DNA of 58,853 bases from Methanocella_A sp964548585 (GCA_964548585.1 CAZJRS010000010.1:1-58853), one strand, 5' to 3'; shown: positions 44,058-53,060, numbered from the stretch's first letter. Notes: generated by a model not told the origin, from the sequence alone. Made by a program: numbers and translations.

Positions 44058-45884
44058 ATGTGTGGAATCGTCGGATATATCGGATGTGGAAAAACGACTG
44101 AAGTACTGCTCGACTCTCTGGGCCGGCTGGAATACCGGGGGTATGACTCGGCCGGCATCGCGGTCGTCAACGGCAACGGCATCGAAGTCATCAAATCTGC
44201 GAACAGGATCGCTAAACTCAAGGAACAGGTACCTTCGACGCTGCTCTCGGCCGTGGGCATCGGGCATACCCGGTGGGCTACCCATGGCAAGCCATCCACA
44301 CTTAACGCTCACCCACACCAGGACTGCACAGGCAGGATCGCCGTCGTCCACAACGGCATCATCGAAAACTACCAGGAGCTGAAGCGAGAGCTTCAGGCTA
44401 AAGGGCATAAATTTTCATCCGAGACCGACACCGAAGTCATCAGCCACCTCGTCGAAGACTTCTACCACGGGAACACCCTACGGGCTGTCCTGGAAGCGGT
44501 GCAGCACCTCAAAGGGTCTTTTGCCTTCGCACTGATCAACAACGACGAGCCCGACCAGATCATCGCCGCCCGCAAAGACAGCCCGCTGGTCATCGGGATA
44601 GGCGAAGAACAGTTCTTCCTGGCGTCCGACGTCACCGCGTTCCTCCGGTACACCCGGAAAGCCGTCTTCCTCGACGACGGCGACATAGCCATTCTCACCA
44701 AACAGAGCCTGTCTATCATCGACTTTAACGGCAACACTCTGGCGAGGGAAGTCCGCACCATCGACTGGGACCTCGAAGCGGCCGAGAAATCCGGCTACGA
44801 GCACTTCATGCTGAAAGAGATCCACGAGCAGCCTAAATCTCTCAAAGACGTCCTCTCCGGCCGCATCGACGAGCTCGCCGGCGAAGTAGACCTTCCCGAA
44901 GTGAAGCTGACCCTGGAACAGATCGCCGACATTCGCCGCATCGTCATCGTAGCCTGCGGCACCTCATACCACGCAGGGATGACCGGCAAATACGTCCTGG
45001 AGATGCTCACCGACATCCCCATCTCCGTGGAGATCGGCTCGGAGTTCAGGTATTCCTCCAGCCGTACCGACCATCACACGCTCATCATCGCGCTCTCCCA
45101 GTCCGGCGAAACCGCCGACACGGCCGCCTCGGTAAAAGACGCGATTAAAAAAGGCGCACACGTGATCGCCATCACCAACACCGTCGGAAGCACCATCGCC
45201 CGGGAGTCGCAGAGCACGATCTACATGCGCTGTGGCCCGGAGATCGGCGTCGCGGCGACCAAGACGTTTACCTCGCAGATGACCGTCATGTACCTCCTGG
45301 CAATATACCTCGGCCGCAAGCGCGGGACTATCAACGCCTATAATGCCAGGACGCTGCTGTCCGAGCTTAAAGCGCTACCCCGGGATGTGCAGACTGTGCT
45401 CGACCAGAGCGACGCCATCGCCAGTATCGCAAAACTATTCGCCACGTCAAACCTGTTCCTTTTCGTGGGCAGGCACCTGAACTACCCCGTAGCCCTGGAA
45501 GGAGCGCTCAAGCTCAAGGAGATCTCCTACATCTTCTCGGAAGGCTTCGCCGCAGGCGAGCTGAAGCACGGGCCTCTGGCGCTGCTGACGACCGGCGTGC
45601 CGGTGATCGCCGTTGCCACCAGGTCACCCACCTACGAAAAGATGGTGAGCAACATCAAGGAGATCAAAGCCCGCGACGCCTCTGTGATCGCCATCGCCAG
45701 CGAGAGCGACGAGGAAATCTCCCAGCTGGTGGACGTGGTCATCCGGATACCTGACGTCGGGGAGATCATCTCCCCGGTGCTATCCTCAGTCGTGCTCCAG
45801 ATGTTCGCCTACCACGTAGCCGTATGCACCGGCAGCCCGATCGATAAGCCCAGGAACCTCGCCAAATCCGTCACGGTGGAATAA
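44058..45884 (+). CDS. glmS: Glutamine--fructose-6-phosphate aminotransferase
   Basis: 608 residues, the standard length. MCGIVGYIG gives the N-terminal nucleophile Cys2 of the glutamine amidohydrolase domain; RLEYRGYDSAG and GHTRWATHGKP follow. Two SIS domains occupy the C-terminal half, with CGTSYHAG, SQSGETADT and KEISYIFSEGFAAGELKHGP. It makes glucosamine-6-phosphate, the first step to UDP-GlcNAc. AGGAGG precedes the ATG. The next gene starts right after its stop codon. Confidence 0.97.
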   Translation: MCGIVGYIGCGKTTEVLLDSLGRLEYRGYDSAGIAVVNGNGIEVIKSANRIAKLKEQVPSTLLSAVGIGHTRWATHGKPSTLNAHPHQDCTGRIAVVHNGIIENYQELKRELQAKGHKFSSETDTEVISHLVEDFYHGNTLRAVLEAVQHLKGSFAFALINNDEPDQIIAARKDSPLVIGIGEEQFFLASDVTAFLRYTRKAVFLDDGDIAILTKQSLSIIDFNGNTLAREVRTIDWDLEAAEKSGYEHFMLKEIHEQPKSLKDVLSGRIDELAGEVDLPEVKLTLEQIADIRRIVIVACGTSYHAGMTGKYVLEMLTDIPISVEIGSEFRYSSSRTDHHTLIIALSQSGETADTAASVKDAIKKGAHVIAITNTVGSTIARESQSTIYMRCGPEIGVAATKTFTSQMTVMYLLAIYLGRKRGTINAYNARTLLSELKALPRDVQTVLDQSDAIASIAKLFATSNLFLFVGRHLNYPVALEGALKLKEISYIFSEGFAAGELKHGPLALLTTGVPVIAVATRSPTYEKMVSNIKEIKARDASVIAIASESDEEISQLVDVVIRIPDVGEIISPVLSSVVLQMFAYHVAVCTGSPIDKPRNLAKSVTVE

Positions 45885-47204
45885 ATGGCACTCTTCGGCT
45901 CTTCAGGCATCAGGGGGGTCATCGGCACCGGAATGACCCCGGAGCTCGCGCTCAAAGCGGGCAAAGCCCTCGGTATGACCCACAAAAAGGTCGTCATCGG
46001 CCACGACCCCCGCACCTCCAGCCACATGATCGAAGATGCGATGGTGGCAGGAATGCTCTGTTCCGGCGCAAGAGTGACGCGGATCGGCCTTGTTTCCACG
46101 CCCACCCTCGCCTACGCCGCCCGCAACTACGACTGCGGCATCATGATCACCGCTTCCCACAACCCTCCCGAATATAACGGGATTAAGTTCTGGAACCCGG
46201 ACGGAATGGCCTTTTCTCTCAAACAGCAGGATGAGCTGGAACGCCTCATCGAGAGCGACATCAAAGGCGTCGGCTGGGAGTACATCAGCTCCGAATCCTC
46301 GGCCAGCAATGCAATCCTGGACCACATCGACATCATTCTCAGGAATGTCCAGAAATGCAACCTGACGGTCGTTGTAGACTGCGGCTGCGGCGCCGCCACG
46401 ACCATCACTCCATATGTGTTGCGGGAGATGGGCTGTAAAGTGATCTCGCTCAACGCTCAGCCTGATGGCTTTTTCCCGGCGAGGGACCCGGAGCCGATCG
46501 ACGAGAACCTGTCCGCGCTGAAGGCTGCAGTCACTGCATTCGGGGCCGACCTGGGCATCGCCCACGACGGAGATGCCGACCGCATGATGGCCGTGGATGA
46601 CACGGGCCGCCTCGTCACCGGAGACGAACTGCTGGCGTATTTCTGCCGCTTCGAAGTCACCGACTCGGTGGTATGCCCCGTCGACGCCTCCATGGTGGTC
46701 GACCGGTGTAAGCCCGGCGTCAAGGTATACCGCACCCGCATCGGGGACGCCTTTGTCTCCGAGGAGGTACGCCGGGTGAACGCCGACTTCGGCGGAGAAA
46801 CCAGCGGCACCTGGATCTTTCCAAGGATCTCGTACTGTCCCGACGGGATATACGCCGCGGCCAAGCTGACCGAGCTGGTCAGCCGGCACGGCCCGCTGTC
46901 CAAGGCTATCTCGGAGCTGCCCCGCTATCCGTTGAAACGAGGCGGCATGAAGTTTACCCACGGCAACAAAGCCGACATCATGGGTGGCATAAAGGCAGAG
47001 ATCGAGCACATCGACTACAAGTCGCTAAATACCCTCGACGGCATCCGCATGGACTGCCCGGACGGATGGGTGCTGATCAGGCCCTCCGGCACGGAGCCGA
47101 AGATCCGCATCACCGCGGAAGCCGAGAGTAACGACGCAGCGGAAAAGCTTTACTCCCAGGCCGAATCTATTGTGAAAAGGTGCATTGATTCATGCGCGCA
47201 GTAA
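45885..47204 (+). CDS. glmM: Phosphoglucosamine mutase
   Basis: 439 residues. The active-site phosphoserine loop is TASHNPPEYNG (Ser91); the metal loop is DGDADRM; the sugar-binding loop is GGETSGTWIF and the phosphate-binding loop RPSGTEPKIRI. It converts glucosamine-6-phosphate to glucosamine-1-phosphate. Its ATG directly follows the glmS stop (TAAATG) and its end overlaps the next gene by 13 bases, a tight operon. Confidence 0.95.
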   Translation: MALFGSSGIRGVIGTGMTPELALKAGKALGMTHKKVVIGHDPRTSSHMIEDAMVAGMLCSGARVTRIGLVSTPTLAYAARNYDCGIMITASHNPPEYNGIKFWNPDGMAFSLKQQDELERLIESDIKGVGWEYISSESSASNAILDHIDIILRNVQKCNLTVVVDCGCGAATTITPYVLREMGCKVISLNAQPDGFFPARDPEPIDENLSALKAAVTAFGADLGIAHDGDADRMMAVDDTGRLVTGDELLAYFCRFEVTDSVVCPVDASMVVDRCKPGVKVYRTRIGDAFVSEEVRRVNADFGGETSGTWIFPRISYCPDGIYAAAKLTELVSRHGPLSKAISELPRYPLKRGGMKFTHGNKADIMGGIKAEIEHIDYKSLNTLDGIRMDCPDGWVLIRPSGTEPKIRITAEAESNDAAEKLYSQAESIVKRCIDSCAQ

Positions 47205-48418
47205 TACTAGCAGCGGGCGAAGGCACCCGCATGCGTCCGCTGACGGAAAACAAGCCTAAAGTCATGCTCCCCATAGCAAACAAGCCTATGCTGGAGTACA
47301 CGATCCTCGAGGCCAAAGCAGCAGGCATCACCGACTTCGTCTTAATCGTAGGCTACCAGAAGGAAGCGATCACCGGCTATTTCGGCGACGGCTCCAGGCT
47401 GGGCGTTAACGTGGAATACGTCGTACAGGAAAAACAGGCAGGCACAGGCCACGCTTTCGGCATGGCAGCGCAGGCGTGCGATGACCGGTTTATCGCACTG
47501 AACGGAGACGTCACGGTCAATGCAGAGCACCTGAAAAAGCTGATCGGCAGAAAAGACGATGCTATTATTACCGTGAAAGAGGTCGCTGATCCCCGCGCCT
47601 ATGGCGTGATCGAGGCAGTCGACGGCCGGGTTACTCGCATCGTGGAGAAGTCCCCCCAGCCGCCCACGAACCTGGCAAACGCCGGCATTTACTTATTCGA
47701 CCCTTGCATCTTCGAAGCCATTGCGAAGACCCCTCTCTCGCCCCGCGGCGAGATCGAGATCACCGATTCTTTACAGTCTTTAATCGACACCGGTCGCTCT
47801 GTCGGCTACGAGGTCATGGACAGCGAATGGCTCGACATCGGCCGGCCCTGGCAGCTGCTCACCGCAAACGAAATGGTACTCAAGGACCTCCAGCCATCCA
47901 TCGAGGGCGACGTAGAACCGAATGCGACCCTGAAAGGTCCTGTCTCCGTGGGCAAGGGGACTCTCATACGCAACGGCGCGTACATCGTCGGGCCTTGCAC
48001 CATCGGCGAGAACTGCGACATCGGCCCCAACTGCTTCATCCGTGCTTCCACCAGCATCGGCAACAACGTCCACATCGGCAACGCAGTCGAGGTCAAGAAC
48101 TCCATCATCATGAACGGCACGAAAATCGGCCATCTGAGCTACGTGGGTGACAGCGTCATCGGAGAGAGATGCAACTTCGGCGCAGGGACCAAGATCGCCA
48201 ACCTCCGGCTGGACGAAAAGACCATTCCAGTCACCGTAAACGGGAAAAAGACTGACAGTGGAAGGCGCAAGCTCGGGTGCATCATGGGCGACGACGTGCA
48301 TACGGGGATCGGCAGCCTGATCAACGTGGGTACTTCTTTGGGAGCCGGGGCAATGGTGGGGCCGGGCGAGCTGGCGAAGGGCGAGATCAAAAAGGGAGAG
48401 CGGTTGACTACTCGCTGA
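47192..48418 (+). CDS. glmU: Bifunctional GlcNAc-1-P uridylyltransferase / GlcN-1-P acetyltransferase
   Basis: 408 residues. N-terminal domain with VILAAGEGTRMRPLTENKPK, ALNGDVTV and IVEKSPQ; C-terminal beta-helix with hexapeptide repeats and GRRKLGCIMGDDVHTGIGSL, typical of archaeal GlmU-like enzymes. It would acetylate glucosamine-1-phosphate and load UMP to give UDP-GlcNAc. Overlap with glmM supports the pathway order. It is a distinct paralogue of the first gene of the operon. Confidence 0.93.
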   Translation: MRAVILAAGEGTRMRPLTENKPKVMLPIANKPMLEYTILEAKAAGITDFVLIVGYQKEAITGYFGDGSRLGVNVEYVVQEKQAGTGHAFGMAAQACDDRFIALNGDVTVNAEHLKKLIGRKDDAIITVKEVADPRAYGVIEAVDGRVTRIVEKSPQPPTNLANAGIYLFDPCIFEAIAKTPLSPRGEIEITDSLQSLIDTGRSVGYEVMDSEWLDIGRPWQLLTANEMVLKDLQPSIEGDVEPNATLKGPVSVGKGTLIRNGAYIVGPCTIGENCDIGPNCFIRASTSIGNNVHIGNAVEVKNSIIMNGTKIGHLSYVGDSVIGERCNFGAGTKIANLRLDEKTIPVTVNGKKTDSGRRKLGCIMGDDVHTGIGSLINVGTSLGAGAMVGPGELAKGEIKKGERLTTR

Positions 48419-48507
48419 TCAGGCTATCCTATAATTCATGGTAATTATCCATACAGCCATAGCGGATAGCTAACTCAGCCCTTATATCAGAACGACTCAG
48501 CAATACA

Positions 48508-49254
48508 AACGCTGCGCTGTGCCCGTGCCGCACAGATTTCCAGTATCATCGTGCATGGTGTTTAATCTGTTATACCGTGGTGTGAGGCCTTGTATGGGTT
48601 TATGGTGTGGGCCTTGTCTTGGTTTATGGTGTGTATCACAAAAACACAAAATTTTTTTTAGAGGGACACTAAAACTCGAATGGCTCTAAGTATCACGGCT
48701 AAATCACTAATCGGAAAAAAGCACGATTTAAATCCCGAAAAGCACTAACTTCACGGCTTTTAAAACACGAACAAGTTCCGCTAAGTGACACGAACGACAC
48801 CAAATCAAAACACAGGTAGTGATAGCAGTTGCTATCATTCGACTGACACTGGACTTTTGGTTGGTGACAGAGTATTATCATGATAATGCCCTTCTCCATG
48901 CAGGTATCCATGAATAATAGACTATCAGCTGAGAATAAGCATGTACGTAAGGGCTGCCGTGCTTTGATTTAGTGCAGTTAGTGTCACTTCGGGGAACTTG
49001 TTCGTGTTTTAATAACCGTGTGCTTCGTGACCCTTTGTGTTTTAAATCGTGAGTTAGTGCCGTTAGTAGTCTTAGCTGTGATACCTTGGGCTTTTGAGTT
49101 TTAGTGTCCCTCTAAAAAAGAATTTTTCGTGTTTTTGTGATACACACAATAAACCCAGACAAGGGCTAGACCCCACGTTGCGTGTACCAATCGCAAGTAT
49201 ACCGGGCACAGGGATACTGGCAATCTGTGTGGCACTGGCACAGCGCAGCGATCG
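48508..49254. repeat. Full copy of dispersed long-palindrome element
   Basis: It runs from AACGCTGCGCTGTG to CACAGCGCAGCGATCG with the same inner blocks as the copies at 4331 and 32985. Its centre (about 48813-48975) closely matches that of 32985, including GATAGCAGTTGCTATC, GACTGACACTGGACTTTT and GTGACAGAGTATTATC. A short tandem duplication of TTTATGGTGTG occurs in the left arm near 48597-48630. It fills most of the 1.05-kb gap between the glm operon and the secreted-protein operon. Confidence 0.87.
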
Positions 49255-49472
49255 TATACCCTTTCATACTCATATACAAGGATTTTTTTAAAGTCCATAG
49301 CATCTTAGCTGCAGCATACCGTTTTCTACCCAAGCTACCGGTAAACAAGCGCTTAAAATATTATATTTGACTATATTTTCACTATTATACTACAGACATT
49401 ATATCATAATGCTATTATAATAGTATTTTTTGCAATCGCATGCCCTGCGAGGGGTATCGGTACAAACTCGGG

Positions 49473-50579
49473 ATGATCAATATGCTTTTAGTAAAGCGTA
49501 GTATAGTGATATTATCAGTTATATTAGTTTTATTAGGGGTGACAGTCGTACCTGCTGCCACTTCGGTATCGAACGTTGAAATCCTGTCGTACTTACCTGG
49601 CCAAACCATCACCTATCATGGCCATTCTGACCAGAAGAATGCGGACATTCCGGTAGAGTTGTCGTCTACTACCTCCGCAGACGTGGTCAATGGTGCCTAT
49701 TCCCGGACCTTCGACAACATCCATGTGCCCACTGCCAACAACCAGTTCCGGGTCACGGCCAGTCCGGTGAATACGCTCTCTATCACAGGAAAACTCGCGG
49801 GGCTTCCCTGGATTGTGGCTGTCACGCAGAGCGGGTCTGTCTCGGGAACAACCGGGAGCTTTTCCTTCTCGAATCTTCCTGTTCATGCCTATGATGTCAT
49901 GGTCTCCGGCGAGGCAGCAGGAGCCTCTTCCGTACACATCGATGTCACAGTCACCTCTACCGTGACCACTGATAGTAACGGAGCATACACTTCGGTAATC
50001 GACACGACGGGACTGCCCGCCGGCATTTACTACCTTAAGCAGAGCGGCACGAACGTGGCCGAGATATACCTGGGGGTGACTGCGCCACCACAGCCTCCGG
50101 CGATTACTTCAACCGCGACACTGGATCTGAACTCAGGCTGGAACCTCATATCCCTCCCGGTACAGCCTGCATCGACTGCCATCACTGATATCTTTACTCC
50201 GGAACAGCAGGCGAATATCAACGTGATATGGGACTACAACAACGGAGACTGGAAGTACTGGACCACCGAGCCGGGGTATACCAACCAGCTAACTTCGCTC
50301 GATGTTCAGAAAGGATACTATGTCTATTGCTATGGTCCGATGACAGTCACCGTAAAAGGAACCGAAGCCGCCATGCCGACAATGAGCCAGCTTCATTCCG
50401 GGTGGAACCTGATCGGCTACCCGAAGGTTTCCTCGACGTGGATCGGCGACTGCTACGCATCTTCTGACCTGATCTGGAAGTACGATGACGGTAGCTGGTA
50501 CTACTGGACTTCCCTGGACGGCTACACCAGCCAGTTCGACGTCCTGTACCCCGGCCTGGGCTACTGGGTATTCAAGTAA
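49473..50579 (+). CDS. Secreted protein with two C-terminal GWNLI repeats
   Basis: 368 residues from ATG 49473 (ATG 49482 and 49440 are alternatives). The signal peptide is VKRSIVILSVILVLLGVTVV. The middle (about 40-210) is Ser/Thr-rich and beta-like. Two repeats of about 65 residues end the protein: SGWNLISLPV ... VIWDYNNGDWKYWTT ... KGYYVY and SGWNLIGYPK ... LIWKYDDGSWYYWTS ... LGYWVF. Such GWN-type repeats occur in extracellular bacterial and archaeal proteins. It has no membrane anchor, and the following gene, 15 bases on, encodes a membrane-anchored partner. Function is unknown. Confidence 0.8.
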   Translation: MINMLLVKRSIVILSVILVLLGVTVVPAATSVSNVEILSYLPGQTITYHGHSDQKNADIPVELSSTTSADVVNGAYSRTFDNIHVPTANNQFRVTASPVNTLSITGKLAGLPWIVAVTQSGSVSGTTGSFSFSNLPVHAYDVMVSGEAAGASSVHIDVTVTSTVTTDSNGAYTSVIDTTGLPAGIYYLKQSGTNVAEIYLGVTAPPQPPAITSTATLDLNSGWNLISLPVQPASTAITDIFTPEQQANINVIWDYNNGDWKYWTTEPGYTNQLTSLDVQKGYYVYCYGPMTVTVKGTEAAMPTMSQLHSGWNLIGYPKVSSTWIGDCYASSDLIWKYDDGSWYYWTSLDGYTSQFDVLYPGLGYWVFK

Positions 50580-50594
50580 GGAGGAGGCTGTAAA

Positions 50595-51503
50595 ATGACC
50601 GCGAGAACACATCGAATCATGGCTGTCATCATGGCAGTATCCGTGCTCTTTGTAGCCACAATATCACTGGCTGCAAACGCAGAACTGTCAACTCCGCCAC
50701 TACCCCCGACCTTGCATGCGCCGACCGGCACCCCTGCTCCGGAGCCCACTCCGGAGCCTTCGGAAAAGACCTCCGGAGGCTCGTCCGGAGGTTCATCGGC
50801 CACCGCCAGCATATCCGGGTTCCAGCCCTATACCGTCGACCTGAGATCGACCGACGGAAGTCTGATCGGTTACGTAACCGCGACCGCATATGACAGCGCA
50901 AAGCTATGGGCCGAAAGAAGCGTACAGATCGGTAACATCAACTACACGGTCAGACTGACCGCCGATCTTGATACAATGCCCATGATGCCACAGCTGGATA
51001 TCCTACCCGTATCCTCTGATATCGGCCAGCCGCTACTCCTGGATATGCATCGCAGCATAGGGGCCTTCAACATCACCAGGTACTCAAAGGGAAACCCCTG
51101 GACAATACGGCCCGACACCGCCCGCCTGTACATTACGGCTCCCGCCGAAGCGCTGAACGGCATTGATACGGGTGCAACCATCTACCTGATAAAGAACAAC
51201 ACCCAGGGACGCATTGTATACGAGGCGATTTCGGCAAACACTACCGGGAGCACGACGACTTTCGAGATACTGCTATCGTACGAGTCGCAGGCTACTTCCA
51301 ATACGGGCATCTACGACCTGGTCGGCAAAAACATGCCGGCAGCAGAATTAACTGGCACTACGGCTTCTCTGGTTCGCGATACAACAGTTGAGCCTGTCAA
51401 CACCAAGGATTCCAACGTGTTACCTCTGGCCGGCACACTGATCGCCGGTATCGTAATCGGGCTCACCACAATGCTGCTGTTCGCCAACAGGCTGAGGAGG
51501 TAA
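50595..51503 (+). CDS. Membrane-anchored surface protein with Pro/Thr spacer
   Basis: 302 residues. Signal peptide MAVIMAVSVLFVATISLAA (about 9-27), then a low-complexity spacer rich in Pro, Thr, Glu, Gly and Ser (about 32-68), a globular beta-rich region (75-265) with several Asn-x-Ser/Thr sites, and a C-terminal membrane helix VLPLAGTLIAGIVIGLTTML followed by RLRR. This gives an extracellular protein anchored by its C terminus. GGAGGAGG precedes the ATG. It is co-transcribed with the upstream secreted protein; the two may interact at the cell surface. No family is recognised. Confidence 0.78.
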   Translation: MTARTHRIMAVIMAVSVLFVATISLAANAELSTPPLPPTLHAPTGTPAPEPTPEPSEKTSGGSSGGSSATASISGFQPYTVDLRSTDGSLIGYVTATAYDSAKLWAERSVQIGNINYTVRLTADLDTMPMMPQLDILPVSSDIGQPLLLDMHRSIGAFNITRYSKGNPWTIRPDTARLYITAPAEALNGIDTGATIYLIKNNTQGRIVYEAISANTTGSTTTFEILLSYESQATSNTGIYDLVGKNMPAAELTGTTASLVRDTTVEPVNTKDSNVLPLAGTLIAGIVIGLTTMLLFANRLRR

Positions 51504-51508
51504 TAGGC

Positions 51509-51931
51509 TCAAATTTTTTTATCCAGCAGCCGTCGTCTCAGAACCACGATAAGAAGTAGTCCTCCAGCACATGCGAGACCAGCGACGCCGACCAGGAAAA
51601 GAGCAGAATGCAGATGGCGGCTATGGTGAAATCCAAAGATGTTGACCGGGTAGAAGTCCAGTTTGACCCTGTAGATCCAGCCGGGTATATGGTCCGCATC
51701 GACCAGTACGCCAGCGATCCCGCCGCCAAGGCCGACAAGACTCCAAAAAGGAAGTGAGCCATCTCGCAGTAAACGATCAAAAGGACTTCCCGGGGTACTA
51801 TCATGCGAAATTTTCCTGCCTGGATGCCTGATGGGATTACCTCTTGAAAACCTTTGGTGGCTATGGGGATGGGGGCGGCATATTGCCGCCCTCCAATGGT
51901 GGAGTCGAAACTCGAGCTGCTTCAGAAGCAA
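51509..51931 (-). CDS. Small membrane protein, frame B (DxDH type), overlapping
   Basis: The open frame of 140 codons starts at a TTG, but similarity to the family begins only at about residue 60. The conserved part is VGLGGGIAGVLVDADHIPGW, then HHSRHLHSALFLVGVAGLA and a basic C terminus. The same motif GGxAGVxVDxDHIP occurs in the frame-B proteins at 56821 and 57391. It overlaps the frame-A gene at 51538 over its whole length. No good start codon lies near the conserved part, so expression may depend on a frameshift from frame A, or this copy may be decaying. Confidence 0.5.
   Translation of the reverse strand: MLLKQLEFRLHHWRAAICRPHPHSHQRFSRGNPIRHPGRKISHDSTPGSPFDRLLRDGSLPFWSLVGLGGGIAGVLVDADHIPGWIYRVKLDFYPVNIFGFHHSRHLHSALFLVGVAGLACAGGLLLIVVLRRRLLDKKI
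51538..51804 (-). CDS. Small membrane protein, frame A (HxLEDY type), overlapping
   Basis: 88 residues, two membrane segments: EVLLIVYCEMAHFLFGVLSA near the N terminus and AAICILLFSWSASLVSHVLE near the end, closing with HVLEDYFLSWF. It is homologous to the 87-residue frame-A proteins at 56517 and 57471 (CELGHFLLAFFAG and HVLEDYYFSIV). It begins at a plain ATG. The frame-B sequence of the same family is read from the same DNA, shifted by one base. Related to YdjM-type metal-dependent hydrolases by motif only. Confidence 0.62.
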   Translation of the reverse strand: MIVPREVLLIVYCEMAHFLFGVLSALAAGSLAYWSMRTIYPAGSTGSNWTSTRSTSLDFTIAAICILLFSWSASLVSHVLEDYFLSWF

Positions 51932-52250
51932 TTATGACTCTCGAGCACAGGGATTTTAAACTAAGCGCCGATCGGAGCGTATTTCTGCGGGTTAGGCAAT
52001 CGTAACACCGGGGATAAACGATAGCACCGGTTGGTGTCCAATCACCATAACGTCAGGCACTTTTTATCATTTCCACAGATGCCAGTACCATCCAGAGTTT
52101 ATTCAACTTTAAAAACTATTTATTGGTTCAAGTACCAAGAGTACGCGACATTACCGGATAATTGCCGGGTAACAGTTTATATATTTGTTTTATTATAATA
52201 ATTTTCACAGGCTGCCTTTTGACTCCAGCCGATCTTTGCGAGGCTTAACC
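51932..52250 (+). promoter_or_regulatory. Intergenic region with promoter for the 178-residue gene
   Basis: The 319-base gap shows no ORF or clear repeat. TTTATATATTTGTTTTATTA at about 52175-52195 is a TATA-like block 55-75 bases upstream of the ATG at 52251; GAGG lies nine bases before that ATG. Confidence 0.45.
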
Positions 52251-52787
52251 ATGTTCAAGATACCCACCGCTACAATCATCACTTTATCAGGCCTGTTAGC
52301 CGCCGGTCTGCTCCTGCTTGTCCTCACGGGAGAGAATGTCAGTTCCAGCATGGACATCATGTCGACCATCTCGCTTCCCCAGTTGTCCAACGGAATGCCC
52401 ACTGTGCCAGCGGTACCGACATTGTCGTCAGTCATGGAGAATAAATCAGCTTCCTCGCCGTCACCTCAGGTTACACCCCATCCGACGGGTGTGGCTACGT
52501 CATCTCAGCAGCAATCCGCGCCGGAAACCATACCTGGGCTTGTCCGGGTAACTGAGGTACCTTCTCCGACCGTGGCTCCTACCTCTTATGGTGCCGGGGA
52601 AAACGTCATGGACGCGATGAACTCTACCCCGGCTATTACCCAGGATGCAGGCATCGTGGAGGTATCCGATTCGGCAACGGTTGAAAATTCGTCAGCTGTC
52701 GGAGGGCTGGTGCTGGCACTAGTGGCATTCGTGGGGATCATCTTTGTCGTGTTCGGGGTCTTTAATATGGTGAAACGGCGGAAGTGA
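52251..52787 (+). CDS. Ser/Thr/Pro-rich surface protein with membrane helices at both ends
   Basis: 178 residues. An N-terminal hydrophobic segment ATIITLSGLLAAGLLLLVL (signal or anchor), a 120-residue spacer rich in Ser, Thr, Pro and Val without secondary-structure signal, and a C-terminal helix VGGLVLALVAFVGIIFVVFG followed by KRRK. This layout is common for archaeal cell-surface stalk proteins, probably O-glycosylated. The frame extends 22 codons upstream but ATG 52251 has the ribosome site. No family is recognised. Confidence 0.75.
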   Translation: MFKIPTATIITLSGLLAAGLLLLVLTGENVSSSMDIMSTISLPQLSNGMPTVPAVPTLSSVMENKSASSPSPQVTPHPTGVATSSQQQSAPETIPGLVRVTEVPSPTVAPTSYGAGENVMDAMNSTPAITQDAGIVEVSDSATVENSSAVGGLVLALVAFVGIIFVVFGVFNMVKRRK

Positions 52788-52832
52788 GGCCGACGTTTTA
52801 TTTTTAAAAGTTTACTAAATTTTTAGCCGCTT

Positions 52833-53060
52833 CGCGGGTCGACGCCCGTCTGATGACGGGCTACTCGTCGTTTCGGGTGCTCCGACGTCGGGGCCGGACT
52901 CGCACCCTCGCAATGCAATGACGGCAGGCGCTTCGCAGCCGCCGACCTTACCTTGCTTCGCAAGTCCTAAGCGACGCCACCTCTGGTTGGCGTCCATTAC
53001 CCCGCCATCTACGCATCCTCGCTGAGGCGAGGACAAGCCCGAAACGCCTCGTCGACCGCG
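52833..53060. ncRNA. Candidate structured GC-rich RNA (class and strand unknown)
   Basis: A multi-branched fold can be drawn by eye. Closing stem P1: CGCGGGTCGAC (52833-52843) with GTCGACCGCG (53051-53060), one bulge. P2: CGTTTCGGG (52869-52877) with CCCGAAACG (53038-53046). Hairpins: GCCCGTC/GACGGGC (52844-52861), CGGC...GCCG (52922-52944), CTTGC/GCAAG (52952-52964), GACGCCA/TGGCGTC (52973-52994), TCCTCGC/GCGAGGA (53016-53033). Several hairpins have TTC loops. The region is much more GC-rich than its flanks. A 73-codon minus-strand frame runs through it but looks accidental. Confidence 0.5.

Noticed and set aside
45903..47009. Long 368-codon minus-strand frame opposite glmM
   Set aside because: A shadow of the GC-rich coding sequence; glmM on the other strand has full family motifs and the reverse frame has none.
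52815..53036. 73-codon minus-strand frame, considered as the C-terminal end of a TnpB-type transposase
   Set aside because: The resemblance was vague, no upstream transposase part exists, and the frame is explained by GC-rich hairpin DNA.
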